A DNA stretch of 64,000 nt from Kingdonia uniflora (taxonomy: Eukaryota > Streptophyta > Magnoliopsida > Ranunculales > Circaeasteraceae). This document shows positions 22,130 through 34,449 of the stretch, piece after piece. A program made the translations under genes and the position numbers. How positions within the stretch are numbered: position 1 is the stretch's first letter; each line of letters opens with the position of its first letter. The notes beneath the pieces are model-generated. The model saw only the letters and a list, made by a program, of their open reading frames with translations. It was not told the DNA's origin and ran no database searches. Location: contig JACGCM010001538.1 in NCBI GenBank assembly GCA_014058105.1, forward strand, positions 1 through 64,000, read 5' to 3'.

Positions 22130-25100
22130 GTTTGTCTATGTTCTTTTGTTTTTAATAAAGTAGTTCCATTAATTAAACAAAAGTTACTCAATAGTAAGGT
22201 TTATTAACAAACTAGTACTACCCGTGACCAAGTTACGATGCATAGGACGACGCGCCTTCGGCACTATAAATATAATTGATACATTACGACGCGCCTTCGA
22301 CACTATGAATATAACTGATACATGTTCTTTGCTTCTATACTGGATTATATGTATGGTATGGAGTTGATTAGAAGAATCATGTATTTTGATGATAATTATA
22401 CTCAAAAAATATTTTCTAATATTTGATATGGTTTATGCTAGAATTACAAAAGAGAATAAAAATTATGGCAAACCACATGATTGTTATATTTATATCAATA
22501 GAAAAGTACCTCGAAAATAAACTATTCAAGTTTATACAAAAATACATAAATCTTAAGTAATATGTTTTAATATCCGATTCTTTCATTTTTCATATTGCTG
22601 AATGTTGTCATCTGCTTGAAATACCATCGTGGTTCAGTCATATCCCTTGTATATATGCATGTCTATATATTTTACACACTAAACTCTTGTACATACTTTG
22701 ACATTTATATGCCTCTCCAGTGATTCTCGTACTTTATATTGCCCGTAATTTTTGCGAGGTACATCCTGTAGAATGGTTAAACGTGGAATATCAATAATTC
22801 TTATTATTTAAACATATCTACCCGTGCGTGACCAAGTCACGGCAATAACGTCGATGCGCCTACGGTGCTATTCATATGATCGAGCACGTTCATTCGGCAT
22901 TACAATGATACAAAGCTAGGATTCAAGTACCTATTAATTTCTAAAATACATATTAGTGGTAAGGCATGTACCTCGACGCTCCTTGGACACTATCTATATA
23001 TCCGATATGCTACAACTTTATTTAAAGTTTTTGATCATATTTCAAATGAACCTCCACCTAGTAAAGTCTTCAAAAGATTTTCAACTTAGCCAAAACGCGT
23101 CCATGACAAAGGTATACATGTATTGTAGGAGGTCTCTGGTTTATTTATTAATTTGCTTTTCTGTTGGTGGCATTAATGTGTATATTTCATATTGAACGAT
23201 TGATCTAATGAAATCTTCACATCAAATATTGTTTTTGGTAAACCATTAATATTAGAACTTTGAACCTACAAATACTACAATAATGATCGTTTTACACTCA
23301 TCAATAAATTTTTCTTTATTTCACATACTAACTTCACAACAATGTACAAAAATACATTTCTTAAGTAATATTGCTAAAACTCATCATCTACTTGAAATAC
23401 TTGGTCGTGGTGTGATCATGACCTTTGTATATATACTTGTGTATATATTTTACGTACTGAACACTTACACATACTTCGTGGTTGATCTTTTTCCACTTAA
23501 CAATTGCACATTTGTCTTGCGGCAGTGATACACAAAATATGCATCAATGTCCATCGTTGCAGTCTCCATGTATGCCCTAGGTTGACTTTTGGTATGTTTT
23601 CCATTTTCCATTTCAGGGTGTACGGGGAATTTGGTGTTGCAGAGAGGTATAACTTGATGCTTAAGTCATCATAGTCAAAGAATGGCCTTTAGTACTTGCA
23701 AAAACAAAAGATCTGGTCCTAAAACAATTTAGTTCCAAGGCAACAGGGCCCTGAGTACATCAACAACAACAAAATAATTGTCAAAAAAATAATTAATGTC
23801 TTAGGCAAACATGTCTTCAGAAACTAATGCCCCTAGTATCTATCAACCAAAATATTTTCTTAAAAAGTTAATTAATGTTCAAGACAAACATGGCCGAGTA
23901 CCCATTAATTAGACATGGCAAATAAGAAAAACATGGCCCTGAGTATCATCAATAATATGTTATCAAAAACTAATTAAAGTACTTTGCAAACAGAGCCTTG
24001 GATTCTCATCAAACGGAAATCTATGAAATAACAAATGGTGGTGATGCACGGGCAATGGTAGGCACGTATAGATATCGAATGCATTAACTTTTTGAAGTGG
24101 ATTCAAACTTTTGAGTGGTAAAAACGATATTGCAATCTAATGTATTCCCATAAATTTCTCATGAAATGAAATACTTAATGTTGTTAATGTATTCCCTTTA
24201 TGACTCACTCCATACTTCATTGATAACCCAATCCACATACCTAGTAGTACTTCACTAAGCACTCCATTTTGACACAGTGGAAAAAAAGAAAATAAAAAAC
24301 CTTACTTTGTGGCTTAGTACACTTAGTACCTGCAAATATAAGCAAACACACTCTTTAAATGTGGCAAACTTACGGAATGTTGCATAGTACATATATTGAG
24401 AAAAGGTAGAAAATTGTTTCTATCAACTAAATCAGAGAGAGAGAGTTATGTTGTACTCACTATTGTTTTTTGCATGTAAAATTTGACCCTTAATAGAGAT
24501 TTTTGTTTGCCTATATAATAGAAGAAAAAAAATAATATGCATTATCAATAATAAAAAACACAGCCATTAAAGTCTACATTTATCGAAAGAGACATAGAGA
24601 GAAATTTACCTGGGTTTGGCCCTTTTTCTGTACGTTGTTTGTAGATGTGGGGAGATAGATACGTTGAGAGTGTGTGGAAGAAAAGGATTTTTTGAAGAAT
24701 AAAGAGAATGTGGTTTTTTAGTGGGAAGTTATTAAGTAGACATGGAAGTCAAGTAGAAGTAGTGGGACACATGGCATATATCTATTTGAAACAACTCACT
24801 TAACCTTCAACTACCTATGGTTTTACCTATTTTCATACTTTCAATATCCACCGCTCCTTTTGTTTTAGTTATTCTGAGTAGTTACCTTTTATTTATGTAT
24901 TTACAAAATTAGCCCTTTGAAGAGTGAAAACAATGTGCACCCTTGATTTTTTTTTTTTTTTTTTTTTTGGCCCTCGAGACGCAATGAAAGAGTTTGTATT
25001 GATACAAGTACTCTAGAATGTAATATAGATTACAAGGCAACTAATTGACCTATCCATTAAGCTATCAAAAGTAGACTCTATGAGATACTATACAAAAGTA

Positions 25101-25690
25101 TTCTTTCCCACATTTTTTGATCTTATGGCAAAGGCTCTTTAATATTGTGTGTTCTATTTATTCGGTATATGATACAAATGTCCGCGCGGAAGAGAGGTGC
25201 CGATGAATTCCAGGAGAGAAAAATTATTGCGGTTCAAACCCCAATATCGCTTGAAAATCTAAAGAACTTCAACTTTTACTCTCAGTATTCGGCTCAGGAA
25301 ACAAAACAATAGTTATCAAAGGTGTTAGACGTTGGAAGCTAGGGCCTCAATTTTCGGATCTCACATGTAAGTTCAATCATTTGCCACCACTCACATGATC
25401 CGACTCTATTTTTACATTCAGTCATACTTAGATGCTCAAAGTCTTCAATGACAGCATCGTAGCTCTTAGAGGTTTAGAGAGTAGCATTTTTGCCAATTGA
25501 GTAGCCGTGCACTAAAACATAGACGAATGCATCAAAGCTATGGAGAAAACATCTCTTTGGAACGAATCTGGCTGTGGAAATTTTATCTTTTTCAAGCTCT
25601 ATTAATTAGGGACACCATTACCCCGGTCTACACTTATCTTAAACATGTGACATATATAGATTAAGCCATTAAGGCCTAGTCACTCCAACC
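22130..25690. other. AT-rich non-coding DNA with dispersed short repeats
   Basis: No gene is recognised. Related short segments at 22206-22320 and 22818-22870 share ACCCGTG, ACCAAGT and a GCGCCT core followed by CGG-rich bases. A third copy lies at 53654-53700. A 22-base poly-T run lies near 24950. The stretch behaves like a long intron of the decayed PHD locus. Confidence 0.4.
22206..22320. repeat. Dispersed repeat with ACGCGCCTTCG core, two tandem units
   Basis: Two units of about 50 bp share GACGCGCCTTCGRCACTATRA and an AT-rich tail ending ACTGATAC or ATTGATAC. Looser copies are at 22818-22870 and 53654-53700. The nature of the parent element is unknown. Confidence 0.5.
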
Positions 25691-25696
25691 AACTGA

Positions 25697-26299
25697 CAGG
25701 GCCGGTGCTAGGGTTTTGGAGGCCCAAAGTGCACCCGAAAATGATGCCATTGTTATAAAATAAAATAAAAATTGAAGTACTTAAAAACACAAACAATTTG
25801 GTGCAAAATTTGCAGAGGAACAAATTTGATGTAAAGTCATGTCCTGCAATATCATTGCCCTAGTATTTGTTGACACATGAATTACGATATATTCATTGTG
25901 AGGACGTAGAGTTCGAACATTGAGGTATATTATTTGTGGGTCATAAATCATTTAACATCCTTCAAATGTTACTAATATAATTCTTGGTTAAGTTATAATA
26001 AATCAAGTTTTTTCCATTTAATAAATATTTGGAGCATCTTGGCTCTAGGGACTTGCAGAGAAAAAGAGAAAAAAAGGTAGATTGGTTTGGTAGGAATTTT
26101 GGGATATATTTTAGAAGTATATTTTACTTGCTTAGCTAAAAATGAGGCTAATATCTTGCAAGTATATTTATGCCAGTTAAAGCAACTCAAGATATTTGGA
26201 ATATCTAGAAAGTTGCATTTGCAGGAGTTGAACATTTTCTCGATAAAAAGTGAGGCCCAAAGCGATTGTTTTGGTCGCTTTTCCCTAGCACAGGCCCTA
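25697..26299. mobile_element. Second hAT-type element
   Basis: The left end CAGGGCCGGTGCTAGGG pairs with the right end, which reads inward AGGGCCTGTGCTAGGG with a changed outermost base. The flanks are CCAACTGA (25689-25696) and CCAACTAA (26300-26307), an 8-bp duplication with one mismatch. The interior also shows GGCCCAAAG words near both ends. There is no transposase. Confidence 0.75.
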
Positions 26300-26753
26300 C
26301 CAACTAAACAATCTTAAAAGCTTACCATTTTAGAGGCATTTTTATATATAGTACTTAACTAGTTTGGCCCTTATTTTAGGTCAAAATTTGGTGGCCCAAA
26401 GTCGTCTCCAGTTGGGTCTATGTACAGGATTGACCCTGGAGGTATCATTAAGAAAAAGAAGATGATTAGCATGCATGGGGTTATTATTGAAGTTGCAACG
26501 TGGTTTGTTGCCTGATTGCCTTGCCTGATGTTGAACTTGCATTGTTATGATGTATTTCCATGGAGGTTTCCAGACTTGGTTAATACACTTGTTGCAGCTA
26601 TCAATCTCAGCATTGTTGGCCACCACTGGCAAACAATTACTCAATTTGAGAACTCCTCCAGTTTCAGCTTTCTAGGAGTTCTTACTACCATCATAGTTAA
26701 GAATAATGACTAACTGGGCCTGGAGGAAGGTAACCATGAAATTAATTAATAAT
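26300..26753. other. Non-coding stretch, possible end of a further hAT-like element
   Basis: GGTGGCCCAAAGTCGTC at about 26389-26405 and ACAGGATTGACCCTGG at 26424-26439 resemble the right end of the hAT element just upstream, but no left partner was found. Nothing else is recognised. Confidence 0.35.
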
Positions 26754-28298
26754 TGTTAGGAGAGTACTAACTAGAAGAATAATAAAAAAGATAAAGAAAA
26801 ACACACAATAAAGTTAGTGGGAAGGAAAATCTTCTCTTAGGGTATCTTAATTGCTATATAGAAAGATTAGAGTAGAACTCTTAAATTATAATTAAGTTTT
26901 CTAACCTTAGGCCTGTCCTTTTATAGGGTACAAGTCCTATTTTAGAAGTTGGACTCCTATTGCTAAATCAGAGTAATACTCTAAATAAAAATAGGAAATC
27001 ATACTTCTAAAACTAGATAAATACTCTAAAATAGAAATATGACACTAAATTAGTGATACTTCATAGATCATCCTGGATCATGGCTTCCCCTTTTGGGAAC
27101 CTTAAGCTCCTGCTCAAGCTAGAACTGGAGATGTGGGAACTTGAAAGCCCCCGTATCACAAGTGTACCACTTCAATTTGTTGAGAAGCTTAACCTTTCTA
27201 CCGCTTTTGGTCACAGTCATCACCCTCTATAGAATACCGTACTCTCCTTCAAAAGACTTTCTTGCTCAATTCATAGATCATTAACCGATGGTAGACGAGT
27301 GTCTTCTGTGAAATCTTCATCTAGTAGAGATATGAATATATAATCACTTCTAGATCTGATAGTAGCCAATCCTCCCTTAAAATCCATCGAAGTACTCTCC
27401 TAATGGTCATTAGGTACTAGTAATTGAAGATTCAGTCTCAACTACCTAATGAAAGACTTCAGCTGGTACTCGCAAGTCTTCCTCCGTAGTAGCTTCTTGT
27501 GAATCACCCCAATATTTAGCCATATATCACACTCGTGAGTTACAATCGGCCGAATATGTATAACCTTTAGTAATGCGAAACGTACTAGTATTGACCATCT
27601 ACCAAAACGATTATCCTATTTTTTGGCATTCACAAATCCATGAAAAACGGTGATATAAATCTTAAAATTAATTTTAAGATCTATTCTAGGATTCTTAAAC
27701 TTACCAACATCCTCGGATTCGGCGTTTTAAAGAATCTCTAGATTTACCATCCACCCCCCCTCCCCCCCCCATACGCACACACACACACACATATATACTT
27801 TTTGCTCTCTTTCTTCTCTTCACAATCACGTTGTCTCTTAGAAATAAAAGTTTTGGGGATCTTGGCAATAGACATGATGTTTTTTTTCTTTTAATTAGAT
27901 CACTTCCCAGATTGCTTGTGTCGGTCGCATGTCGAGACCATAAACCACAATCCCCCAAGGATGAACGACACTTAATCTATAATTGTTAGGAGAGTACTAA
28001 TTAGAAGAACAATAACAAAAATAGCGAAAAACACACAATAAAATTAGTTGGGAGGAAAAGCTCCCATCAGGGTTTCTTTATTACTCCATAGAAAGATTAC
28101 ATTACAATTGAACTCCTAAATTCCAATTAGGTTTTCTAACCTTAGGCTTTTCCTTTTATAGTGTACAAGTCATATGTTAGATGTTGGACTCCTATTGCTA
28201 AATTAGAGTAATACTCTAAATAGAAATAGGAACTCATACTTCTAAAACTAGAGAACTACTCTAAAATAGAAGTATAACACTAAATTAGTGATACTTCA
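26754..28298. mobile_element. Small non-autonomous LTR-type element (direct repeats of about 310 bp)
   Basis: Segments 26754-27063 and 27984-28298 are clearly related direct repeats that start TGTTAGGAGAGTACTAA and end GTGATACTTCA, giving TG...CA ends. The 0.9-kb interior has no recognisable protein, a poly-C run and a CA repeat near 27755-27790. No standard primer site or target duplication could be fixed, so orientation and exact ends remain open. The size fits a TRIM- or LARD-like element. Confidence 0.6.
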
Positions 28299-29290
28299 TA
28301 GATTCTCATAGATCGGAAACCCATCTTAGAGTTTATGGATGAGCATGCTTGGGCTTTATACTGTAGTTTAAATGAGAGCACATGTCTTCAGTTTTCACTA
28401 TTTAAGTGTGTACGCAGACTATAGACAACAGCATGCACAACAACTTATAGAGGATTTTATAGAGATCATGGTCATCTCAAATGACCAAACTTGAGGAGTC
28501 TGAAGATGCCAAGAACTTCAAGGACCCCTTTTTATGCTCTTACAAAGAATGGGAAAGTAAATAAACACAAGCTCTTGGTTTTCCTTTTCTGCATTTCACA
28601 ATTGGTATATAAAATCCATCTAATTTACCAATTCTGACAAGAAAACCTCTTAGTTTTAGTCTGACTGTTAGAGTGAGACAGAAAATAAAAGAGTCCTTAC
28701 GGATTAATATATGCATTAGGATCTCAGTAAATAGGCTCTCTGATAGAGGACACAGCAGTCCAGGAGTTTAGGACTTGCCTAGGTCACTAAAGAAGGCCAC
28801 CACTCTTCTTCTCCAGTTGGCTCTTACATTAATTCTATTAACGGCAGGCAGGCTATGGCTCTAAAGAGAGATATAACGTAATAATTGTAAAAATATCTTT
28901 CTAGAGCTTCGGTTTGGTCTACAAAAGGCATAGGGCGAAACTCAAAATGTTTGAATATGGCCAACTCACCTTATGACAGGATTCGTCCTGATCATGTGTA
29001 TCTAGCTTAGAATTTCCTTATGTGTATCTTGCTTAGTATTGCTACCTGACGTGTCAGGGATACATTGTGACAGTTGCTGATTAACGTTCACGAGCAAGCT
29101 CTGGCATTGCCTTGCGCTCTCCGGTTAAGCCTGACTTACAGTTCACTGTATGCTAGGTATACTGATAGAGTTTATCCCAGTGAAGTTTCTTAAGCTTGGG
29201 TATTTAAAGGACTCATGCTCCAGCACATGCTTTCGACATTTAGTTCGAAATAAACTTTCATCTCCTGGTATCTAAGTCAATCGTAAGACT
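28299..29290. other. Non-coding, no feature recognised
   Basis: There is no ORF or element end that can be supported. A TATA-like TATTTAAAGG lies near 29209. Confidence 0.3.
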
Positions 29291-30136
29291 TGTTGGAAAC
29301 TAAAAATCTGAGTTACCCTCAACAAAAACTTGGCTACCAAAAGATACTTTGAACAACTTTCTCCAAAGCCTGTTCTAAGTGAAGAGTTCTACCTAAACCC
29401 CTAGCAGAATCCTTTTGGAGTCCAAATTTCGCATAGATCGTGTTATGGTATGAACTCGAATCTTGTTTGAGGAAGTTCATCGGAGCTCGTGGGACGAGCG
29501 AGGATCGAAGACGGTTTGAATTTTTTTTTTCAAATAGACTATTTGAATGTTCGAACAGAAGAGGCAGAAACAAGTTTGTTCAAATAAAAGCCATGTCTAT
29601 TCGAATAGAAACGGTCAGACACAAGATTGTTCGAATAAACTTTGAGTTTATTCGAATACAAAAGTGTTTGTTCGAATAGATTATTGTCTGTTCGAACGGA
29701 AACGTTCAGAACCAAACTTGTTCGAATAGATCCAGAGTATATTCGAATAGACTTCGTAAGTCAGTTTTAGAATATGTTTTCTGGAGGCGTTGGTGTGTCT
29801 TGTGATCTGTACTTCGAGCCTATTCTTATGTAATGATATCCCACTTATATAAGAGATACTAGAGTGTGTTTCTAATCTATAATCTTGGTGAGTTTAATTC
29901 TAGAGAGACCTAGAATTTGAGAGACTCCATTAAAGCTTGAGAAGCTTGGAGAGATCGTTGTAACCTTTGATCTTTGATTAGTGAATTGTTCGCGGGGAGT
30001 GATTTTTTATCTGCAAGGGTTTTCCACTTCCCTCCGGGTAAATTATTGTGTTCTTGCTTTCGTATAATTTCGTATTGGCGTTTCCGTTTATCGTTTTTGG
30101 GCGAGGATTTGGGATTAGCTACCCTGATTCTTAACA
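29291..30136 (+). repeat. Probable solo LTR or LTR fragment
   Basis: The stretch starts TGTTGGAAAC and ends TTCTTAACA, giving 4-bp inverted ends TGTT/AACA. It contains a TATATAAG-like box (about 29854-29860) followed by a leader-like stretch. No target duplication is seen (AGACT before, GATCG after). It carries eight TTCGAA words between 29550 and 29747. Confidence 0.4.
29548..29750. repeat. Array of TTCGAA words
   Basis: TTCGAA occurs eight times in about 200 bp, most often as TTCGAATAGA or GTTCGAAC, at irregular 18-50 bp spacing. A shorter related cluster with TTCGAACGAAAA lies at about 30856-30900 in the next LTR-like stretch. Confidence 0.75.
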
Positions 30137-30549
30137 GATCGCCCGTACGTATATTAGTATACAAAGACGATTACTAGGACACAGGCATTAAATATATCAC
30201 TCTTGACTATGGATATAACTTGTTGCCCCGTTTTAATGGAATCTTTTAAATTAATGTGATGCTTTATGTAAAAAAAATCATTAGTTTGGCATTTTTTTTC
30301 AATTTTTTTTTTTTAAACCATGCTCACTCGCTTAGGTGCCCTTGGCGACTGAAAATCAGTTATTAATTGTGGTGCATGCTTTGTTATCTACACGTTCTTT
30401 GATTATGTGATTGTCTTTCACGTATTTGAGAGAGCAATATGTTTTAAGTGATATGTTCATTAATCACGAATTTCTTTTCTACCCGAACTGACTTGTATAT
30501 AAGGTTCTTATTTAGTATGATTTTGTTTGCTGTTTTATCTCTCGTGCAG
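30137..30549. other. Intron-like DNA
   Basis: AT-rich, no coding sequence. It ends in a good acceptor tract CTCTCGTGCAG before half-exon C. Confidence 0.4.
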
Positions 30550-30624
30550 ATACGGCAGCTGGTGTTTGACGCCTTCCAACCTTGATGACAATGTAAATCT
30601 TGATTGCGCTAATTGCAAAGACTG
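30550..30624 (+). pseudogene. PHD half-exon C
   Basis: The stretch lies between CTCGTGCAG and GTATAT and has the same splice phases (1 base, full codons, 2 bases) as exon 3 at 46308-46376. It reads YGSWCLTPSNLDDNVNLDCA then NCKDW. The tyrosine, the proline, the C-x2-C pair and the CKDW ending match EBS/SHL-type PHD fingers. The first zinc cysteine is glycine and the second is displaced by one residue. The next exon candidate starts at 32459 in the compatible phase. It is a degenerate copy. Confidence 0.55.
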
Positions 30625-30825
30625 GTATATATATATCTTTAATTTTTTATTTTCATTATAAAATTCTCTTTTCATTTTATTTATTTTGACTCTTACTGAC
30701 TTGTACTTGGTTTAATTTACTCGTGAGATTAGGTAAGCATATGTAAGCCCTAGTTGACGATTAATATGTTTGGGCAATGCAGAAACAACTTATATTAACT
30801 GTGCCCAAGATTGAAACTAATCTAT

Positions 30826-31530
30826 TGTTAGGTTATGGCTCAAAAACAGACGAAGTCGTTTGAACGAAAAAGCTTGTTTCGAAGTCATTCGAACGAAAAC
30901 CGCGCAGGCTGTTTTGTAAGTTCGTTTTGAAGATGATATATTCCAAGACGATGGTTTGTCTCGTGATGCGCACTTCGCTGATGACTTAATAAAGAGTCTA
31001 TAAAAGTTAGGGTTTTGTTAGACTATTATACACAATATGTGACTTAAAAGCCTCTGTGTGAGAGAAACTTGAAATCTAGAAGAGATGTAGCCTCTATGAT
31101 AGACCTTGTAAAGAGTTGGTCTTTACAAGGAAGAAGGTGGAGGGTGTTCTCTTGGGATTTGATGGTGCAAAGGGAAGTACCTCTTGGTTGCTAAGATGAG
31201 AAATCAATGAAAAGAGAAGATTGAAGGTTTCAAGAAAAAGGTATGCAACATGGTCTTTGTTGAGATAACTTTTGGGTTCTTGATGAATTTTTTGTTTTCT
31301 TCTTCTCTTGTAAATTTATGTGAGGGTATTATAAGATTAGAGAATTCCATATTAGTTGGAATCTCTTGAGGGATTGTAATTGAACCTGGATACATAGTAA
31401 ATTTCAACTTAGTGGTGGGCAGTAGTAGCCTTAGGGTAAACCTCCAGTAAATATTGTGTTTTGTGTGCATGTTAATTGTGTTTATAATATCTTGGTTGAT
31501 TATTTGTATGCCATGAGGATAACGGATAAA
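30826..31530 (+). repeat. LTR-like fragment in the C-C2 intron
   Basis: It begins TGTTAGGTTATGG and then has TTTGAACGAAAA and ATTCGAACGAAAA words and a TATAAAAG box at about 31000, followed by an AG-rich leader-like stretch. The order resembles 29291-30136, but no end or target duplication could be fixed. Confidence 0.3.
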
Positions 31531-32458
31531 ACCAAATTACGCACAGGATGTATTCCGCTTAGTTTCCCCAACATCTATATATGTTTGACACTCATCTATA
31601 TACATATATTTGACAGTCAAGTGTGTCAGAAATTTACAAAATGTTCTTTTAAAAATATATTAGCGGTTCTTGCAGGGTATGTTTGATTCCAGGTATATCT
31701 AGCTGAATTAGTATTTCTAAAGAAAAGTCAATAAAACATAAGTTTATGTGTGCAACATGTACTCAGCGAAATGTATTAGTAATCATTCGAGATACAGGGT
31801 ATGTTTATTTGTCTTGAAAAAATTATTTTCTACCTGTATTTTTCATTTTCCATCCTTTTTTCCAAGTGTTTAGATGAATTCCCATTGCTTATCCTACTCC
31901 TTATTTAATGTTGTACGAGTGTTTGGTTTAGTTAAGTCTTTGATCTAGCTAGTTAATTAAATTTTAGACATCATTTTTTTATTTTGATGAATGTACGGAT
32001 ATATCGATTACGAGTTTCTCGTGGCGAACTTTATTGTAGACCGTATTTGAGTTGAAAACCGTATTGAAATAAAGTGGACTGACAACACATTGCCTTGCCC
32101 CTTTTGATTTGAGGGACCTTTAAAACAATACAAATTTCTTTTAATTTGGATTAGAAACAGTTTTTTTATTTTATTTAGATGAAGAGGTACTTCTGAGTGG
32201 TGTTTTTCATCTGTCTTTTTTCCAGTTACCTTTCTCTTATTTTCGCCTTTCTTTTTGTATAGTCGGCCTAGAGTCCAAACTGTATTATGAATTTGTAATT
32301 ATGAATATGTATTAGGGTTTACTGGAGGTCGTGAGATTCATAAAACATTGGCTATGCACTAGGTTTTAGTGCTTCTCATATCCCATGAATGTTGGGTGCT
32401 CTATATCTTGGCTGATTACAGAATCTTGTCCAAGTAGTTTCATTTGGTACGACTGCAG
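31531..32458. other. Intron-like DNA
   Basis: No coding sequence recognised. It ends in TGGTACGACTGCAG before C2. Confidence 0.4.
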
Positions 32459-32672
32459 GTTCTGCCCAAGAAAGATGTGGCGAGGCAAAAGAAACGAAGG
32501 ATAGGGCTATCATTTGGGGAGGTCAATTAAAGTAGAAGAGATTGCAACTTACGTTTCGAAGACTGTATACTCAAATGCTGCAGAGCTGTTGAAGCCCATC
32601 TACATGCTGGTAGAGGTGAAACAAGAACCTAAGAGTGATGCAGCAAAGGACGTCCTGTCCATGGAGCGGTGA
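32459..32672 (+). pseudogene. Terminal exon C2 of the upstream PHD-like gene copy
   Basis: With the split codon TG|G it follows half-exon C in phase and starts W-FCPRKMWRGKRNEG, compare W-FHPRCIGI in the downstream copy. A TAG at 32502-32504 interrupts an otherwise open frame that goes on with SIKVEEIATYVSKTVYSNAA and VEVKQEPKSDAAKDVLSMER and ends in TGA at 32670. The zinc-binding histidine and cysteine are missing and no second C-x2-C appears, so this cannot complete a PHD finger. The length of the open frame around one stop suggests recent loss or an error. Confidence 0.45.
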
Positions 32673-32877
32673 TATCCTAGGAGGGTTCGAACACTGTGTT
32701 TTGAAGGCACTTGATGTTGTTTGACTCATGCAAAGTTGGCTTGTGGAGCAAGTTGTGTTTGACTCGGGTCTTGGAGTTTTATTGTTTTAGAAACTACAAA
32801 ACCTAGTCAAACTTGGAATTGCATGGTAGTGGTAGTTTTCTAAAAGGAGTTCCCAATTTGAGAAAGTTTTGAGCTTA

Positions 32878-33361
32878 GAGCATCTCCTAAAGTGCCTCGC
32901 TAACTTGGATTCCAAGGCGCCACATAGAATTTTCGAGCTCCAACAGCACCTCACTGACTTGGATTTTCAACTCAAAAAGCAAGGTTGAGTCTTGTTTTCC
33001 AAGACTCAACCTTGTTTTCTTACGTTGCGATTGGACGCCCAAGTGGTGGGCGTCTGTTTTTTTTTTTAATCGGGCACTTAAGGTTTGGGTGCCCAATTAT
33101 TTTATTTTTTTTCACAAAAAATTCAAATCGGAATTGTTTTTTTTTTTTTTTTTTTTTTTTTTTTCTAAATTCAAATCGGGTGCCTAAGACTTGGGCGCCT
33201 AATGAATTTTTATTTTATTTTTCATAAAAAATAAAACAGGTGCCCAATAGTTAGGCACATGTTAAAAAAAAGCAAGTGAGGTGTTGTTGGAAGAAATAGA
33301 ACCTCACCGACTTGGATTGGTTTTTTTTAACCAAGTCAGTGAGGCATTTTAGGAAATGCTC
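32878..33361. mobile_element. Tourist-like MITE (PIF/Harbinger type)
   Basis: Inverted ends GAGCATCTCCTAAAGTGCCT and GAGCATTTCCTAAAATGCCT (read inward) continue for more than 30 bp with few mismatches. The flanks are TTA on both sides (32875-32877 and 33362-33364), the target duplication typical of PIF/Harbinger. The 484-bp interior is T-rich and holds a poly-T run near 33138-33163, and no ORF. It may be mobilised by an element such as the one broken at 10.8-11.3 kb, though their ends could not be compared. Confidence 0.85.
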
Positions 33362-33364
33362 TTA

Positions 33365-33861
33365 GTGTTGGTTTATGAACATACTTTTCCTATTACTTGT
33401 TGGACAAGATTCTTATGTAACCACTTCCTATAAATATAAGGGAGTAGATTGGGATTTTATTCTAACCTATGGCTTTGTAAGATAAGCTTTGGATAGGTGA
33501 GAGAGAATTTCTTTAATAGGGACTTTTAGCCTATCAGGCCATGGGGGCTTGAGAGGGATCATGCTTTTGTCTGGAGATTAAAAGGAGATAGTAGTGAGAG
33601 AGAGTGATCGTAATTATTTCTCGTTTCATAGTTGTGTTCTTCTTCTCGCCCATGGACGTAGCCCTTAGGGCTAAACCACATTAATTGCTTGTGTTGTGGG
33701 TAATTGTTCTTCTTCTTTGCATGAATTGTATATTTGGTCTCCACTTTATTATCAAACCGCAATCCGTTCTCAATAATACACGATCTAGGGTTTCTCCGAC
33801 AACGGAGATTTTAGGGTTTTCCGTGACACCTAAAGCCTATCAAATATGTTTATCTGACTAG
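33365..33861. other. Intron-like DNA
   Basis: No coding sequence or repeat end is recognised. Confidence 0.35.
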
Positions 33862-33931
33862 TTGGCTGCATCTACCGGATCCCTCTCAACCTTGATGTAA
33901 TGCTTAAATGGAACTCCTGCAGAAACTATAT
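33862..33931 (+). pseudogene. PHD half-exon E (decayed)
   Basis: It follows an AG (TATCTGACTAG). The frame reads CIYRIPLNLDVMLKWNSCRN, which aligns with CLCWMPLNSNEVMVNCDECR of exon 3 at 46308: P-L-N, V-M and C-R are kept, while two zinc cysteines are tyrosine and tryptophan. A GTGCCC follows. A decayed second half lies at 34119-34155, at almost the same distance as in the intact copy. Confidence 0.5.
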
Positions 33932-34118
33932 GTGCCCTTGATATTCTTCTTTTAACGGCACTACAATCTTCTCTTAATTAGGTATATTTCATTTCCTAGT
34001 GAAAGACTTGCATATTTGGCAGGTGAGTGCCAGGTTTAAGAAATTAGAATCTTCCCTGTCGAAGTCATTATATATTTGTTTTATGCATTCTGAATATATT
34101 TCTATCCTTCTATTCCAG

Positions 34119-34155
34119 ATTTCAATCCTGGTTGCATAGATTCACTAAAGATTTA
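34119..34155 (+). pseudogene. PHD second-half exon E2 (decayed)
   Basis: After the acceptor CTATTCCAG the frame TTC AAT CCT GGT TGC ATA GAT reads FNPGCID, compare FHPRCIG at 46554. The zinc histidine is asparagine, and a TAG follows within 12 codons. The E-E2 intron is about 187 bp against 177 bp in the 46.3-46.6 kb copy, which supports duplication of a two-exon PHD unit. Confidence 0.5.
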
Positions 34156-34449
34156 GTGAAAAATTAAAATCCTTTGCATGTGGATATTATGTAAGATCTC
34201 ATGAATCCGTCGAGTCTCAGAGGTAAAAAAATATTCAACGACAGAGTGTTCCTACTTGTGTTCTACTTTTGTTTTTTGTTTTTTGTTTTCTTACAATAAC
34301 TCATTTATGCATTTCATGCTAGTTGTTTGGGTGGTTTTATGAGACAATTTGGTTAATTATATTTCTAAAGATTTTCCACATGCGGGTTTTGACATATGCT
34401 TTCATGGTTATGGTGGCGCCTTCAACATATATTAATTGACAACACTGAG

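Noticed and set aside
23613..23690. A further PHD half-exon after CATTTCAG, reading YGEFGVAERYNLMLKSS
   Set aside because: It aligns loosely in position with half-exon E, but all zinc cysteines are absent and a stop falls inside; chance similarity cannot be excluded.
27755..27790. Poly-C and CA repeat as a regulatory site
   Set aside because: Simple microsatellite with no conserved partner.
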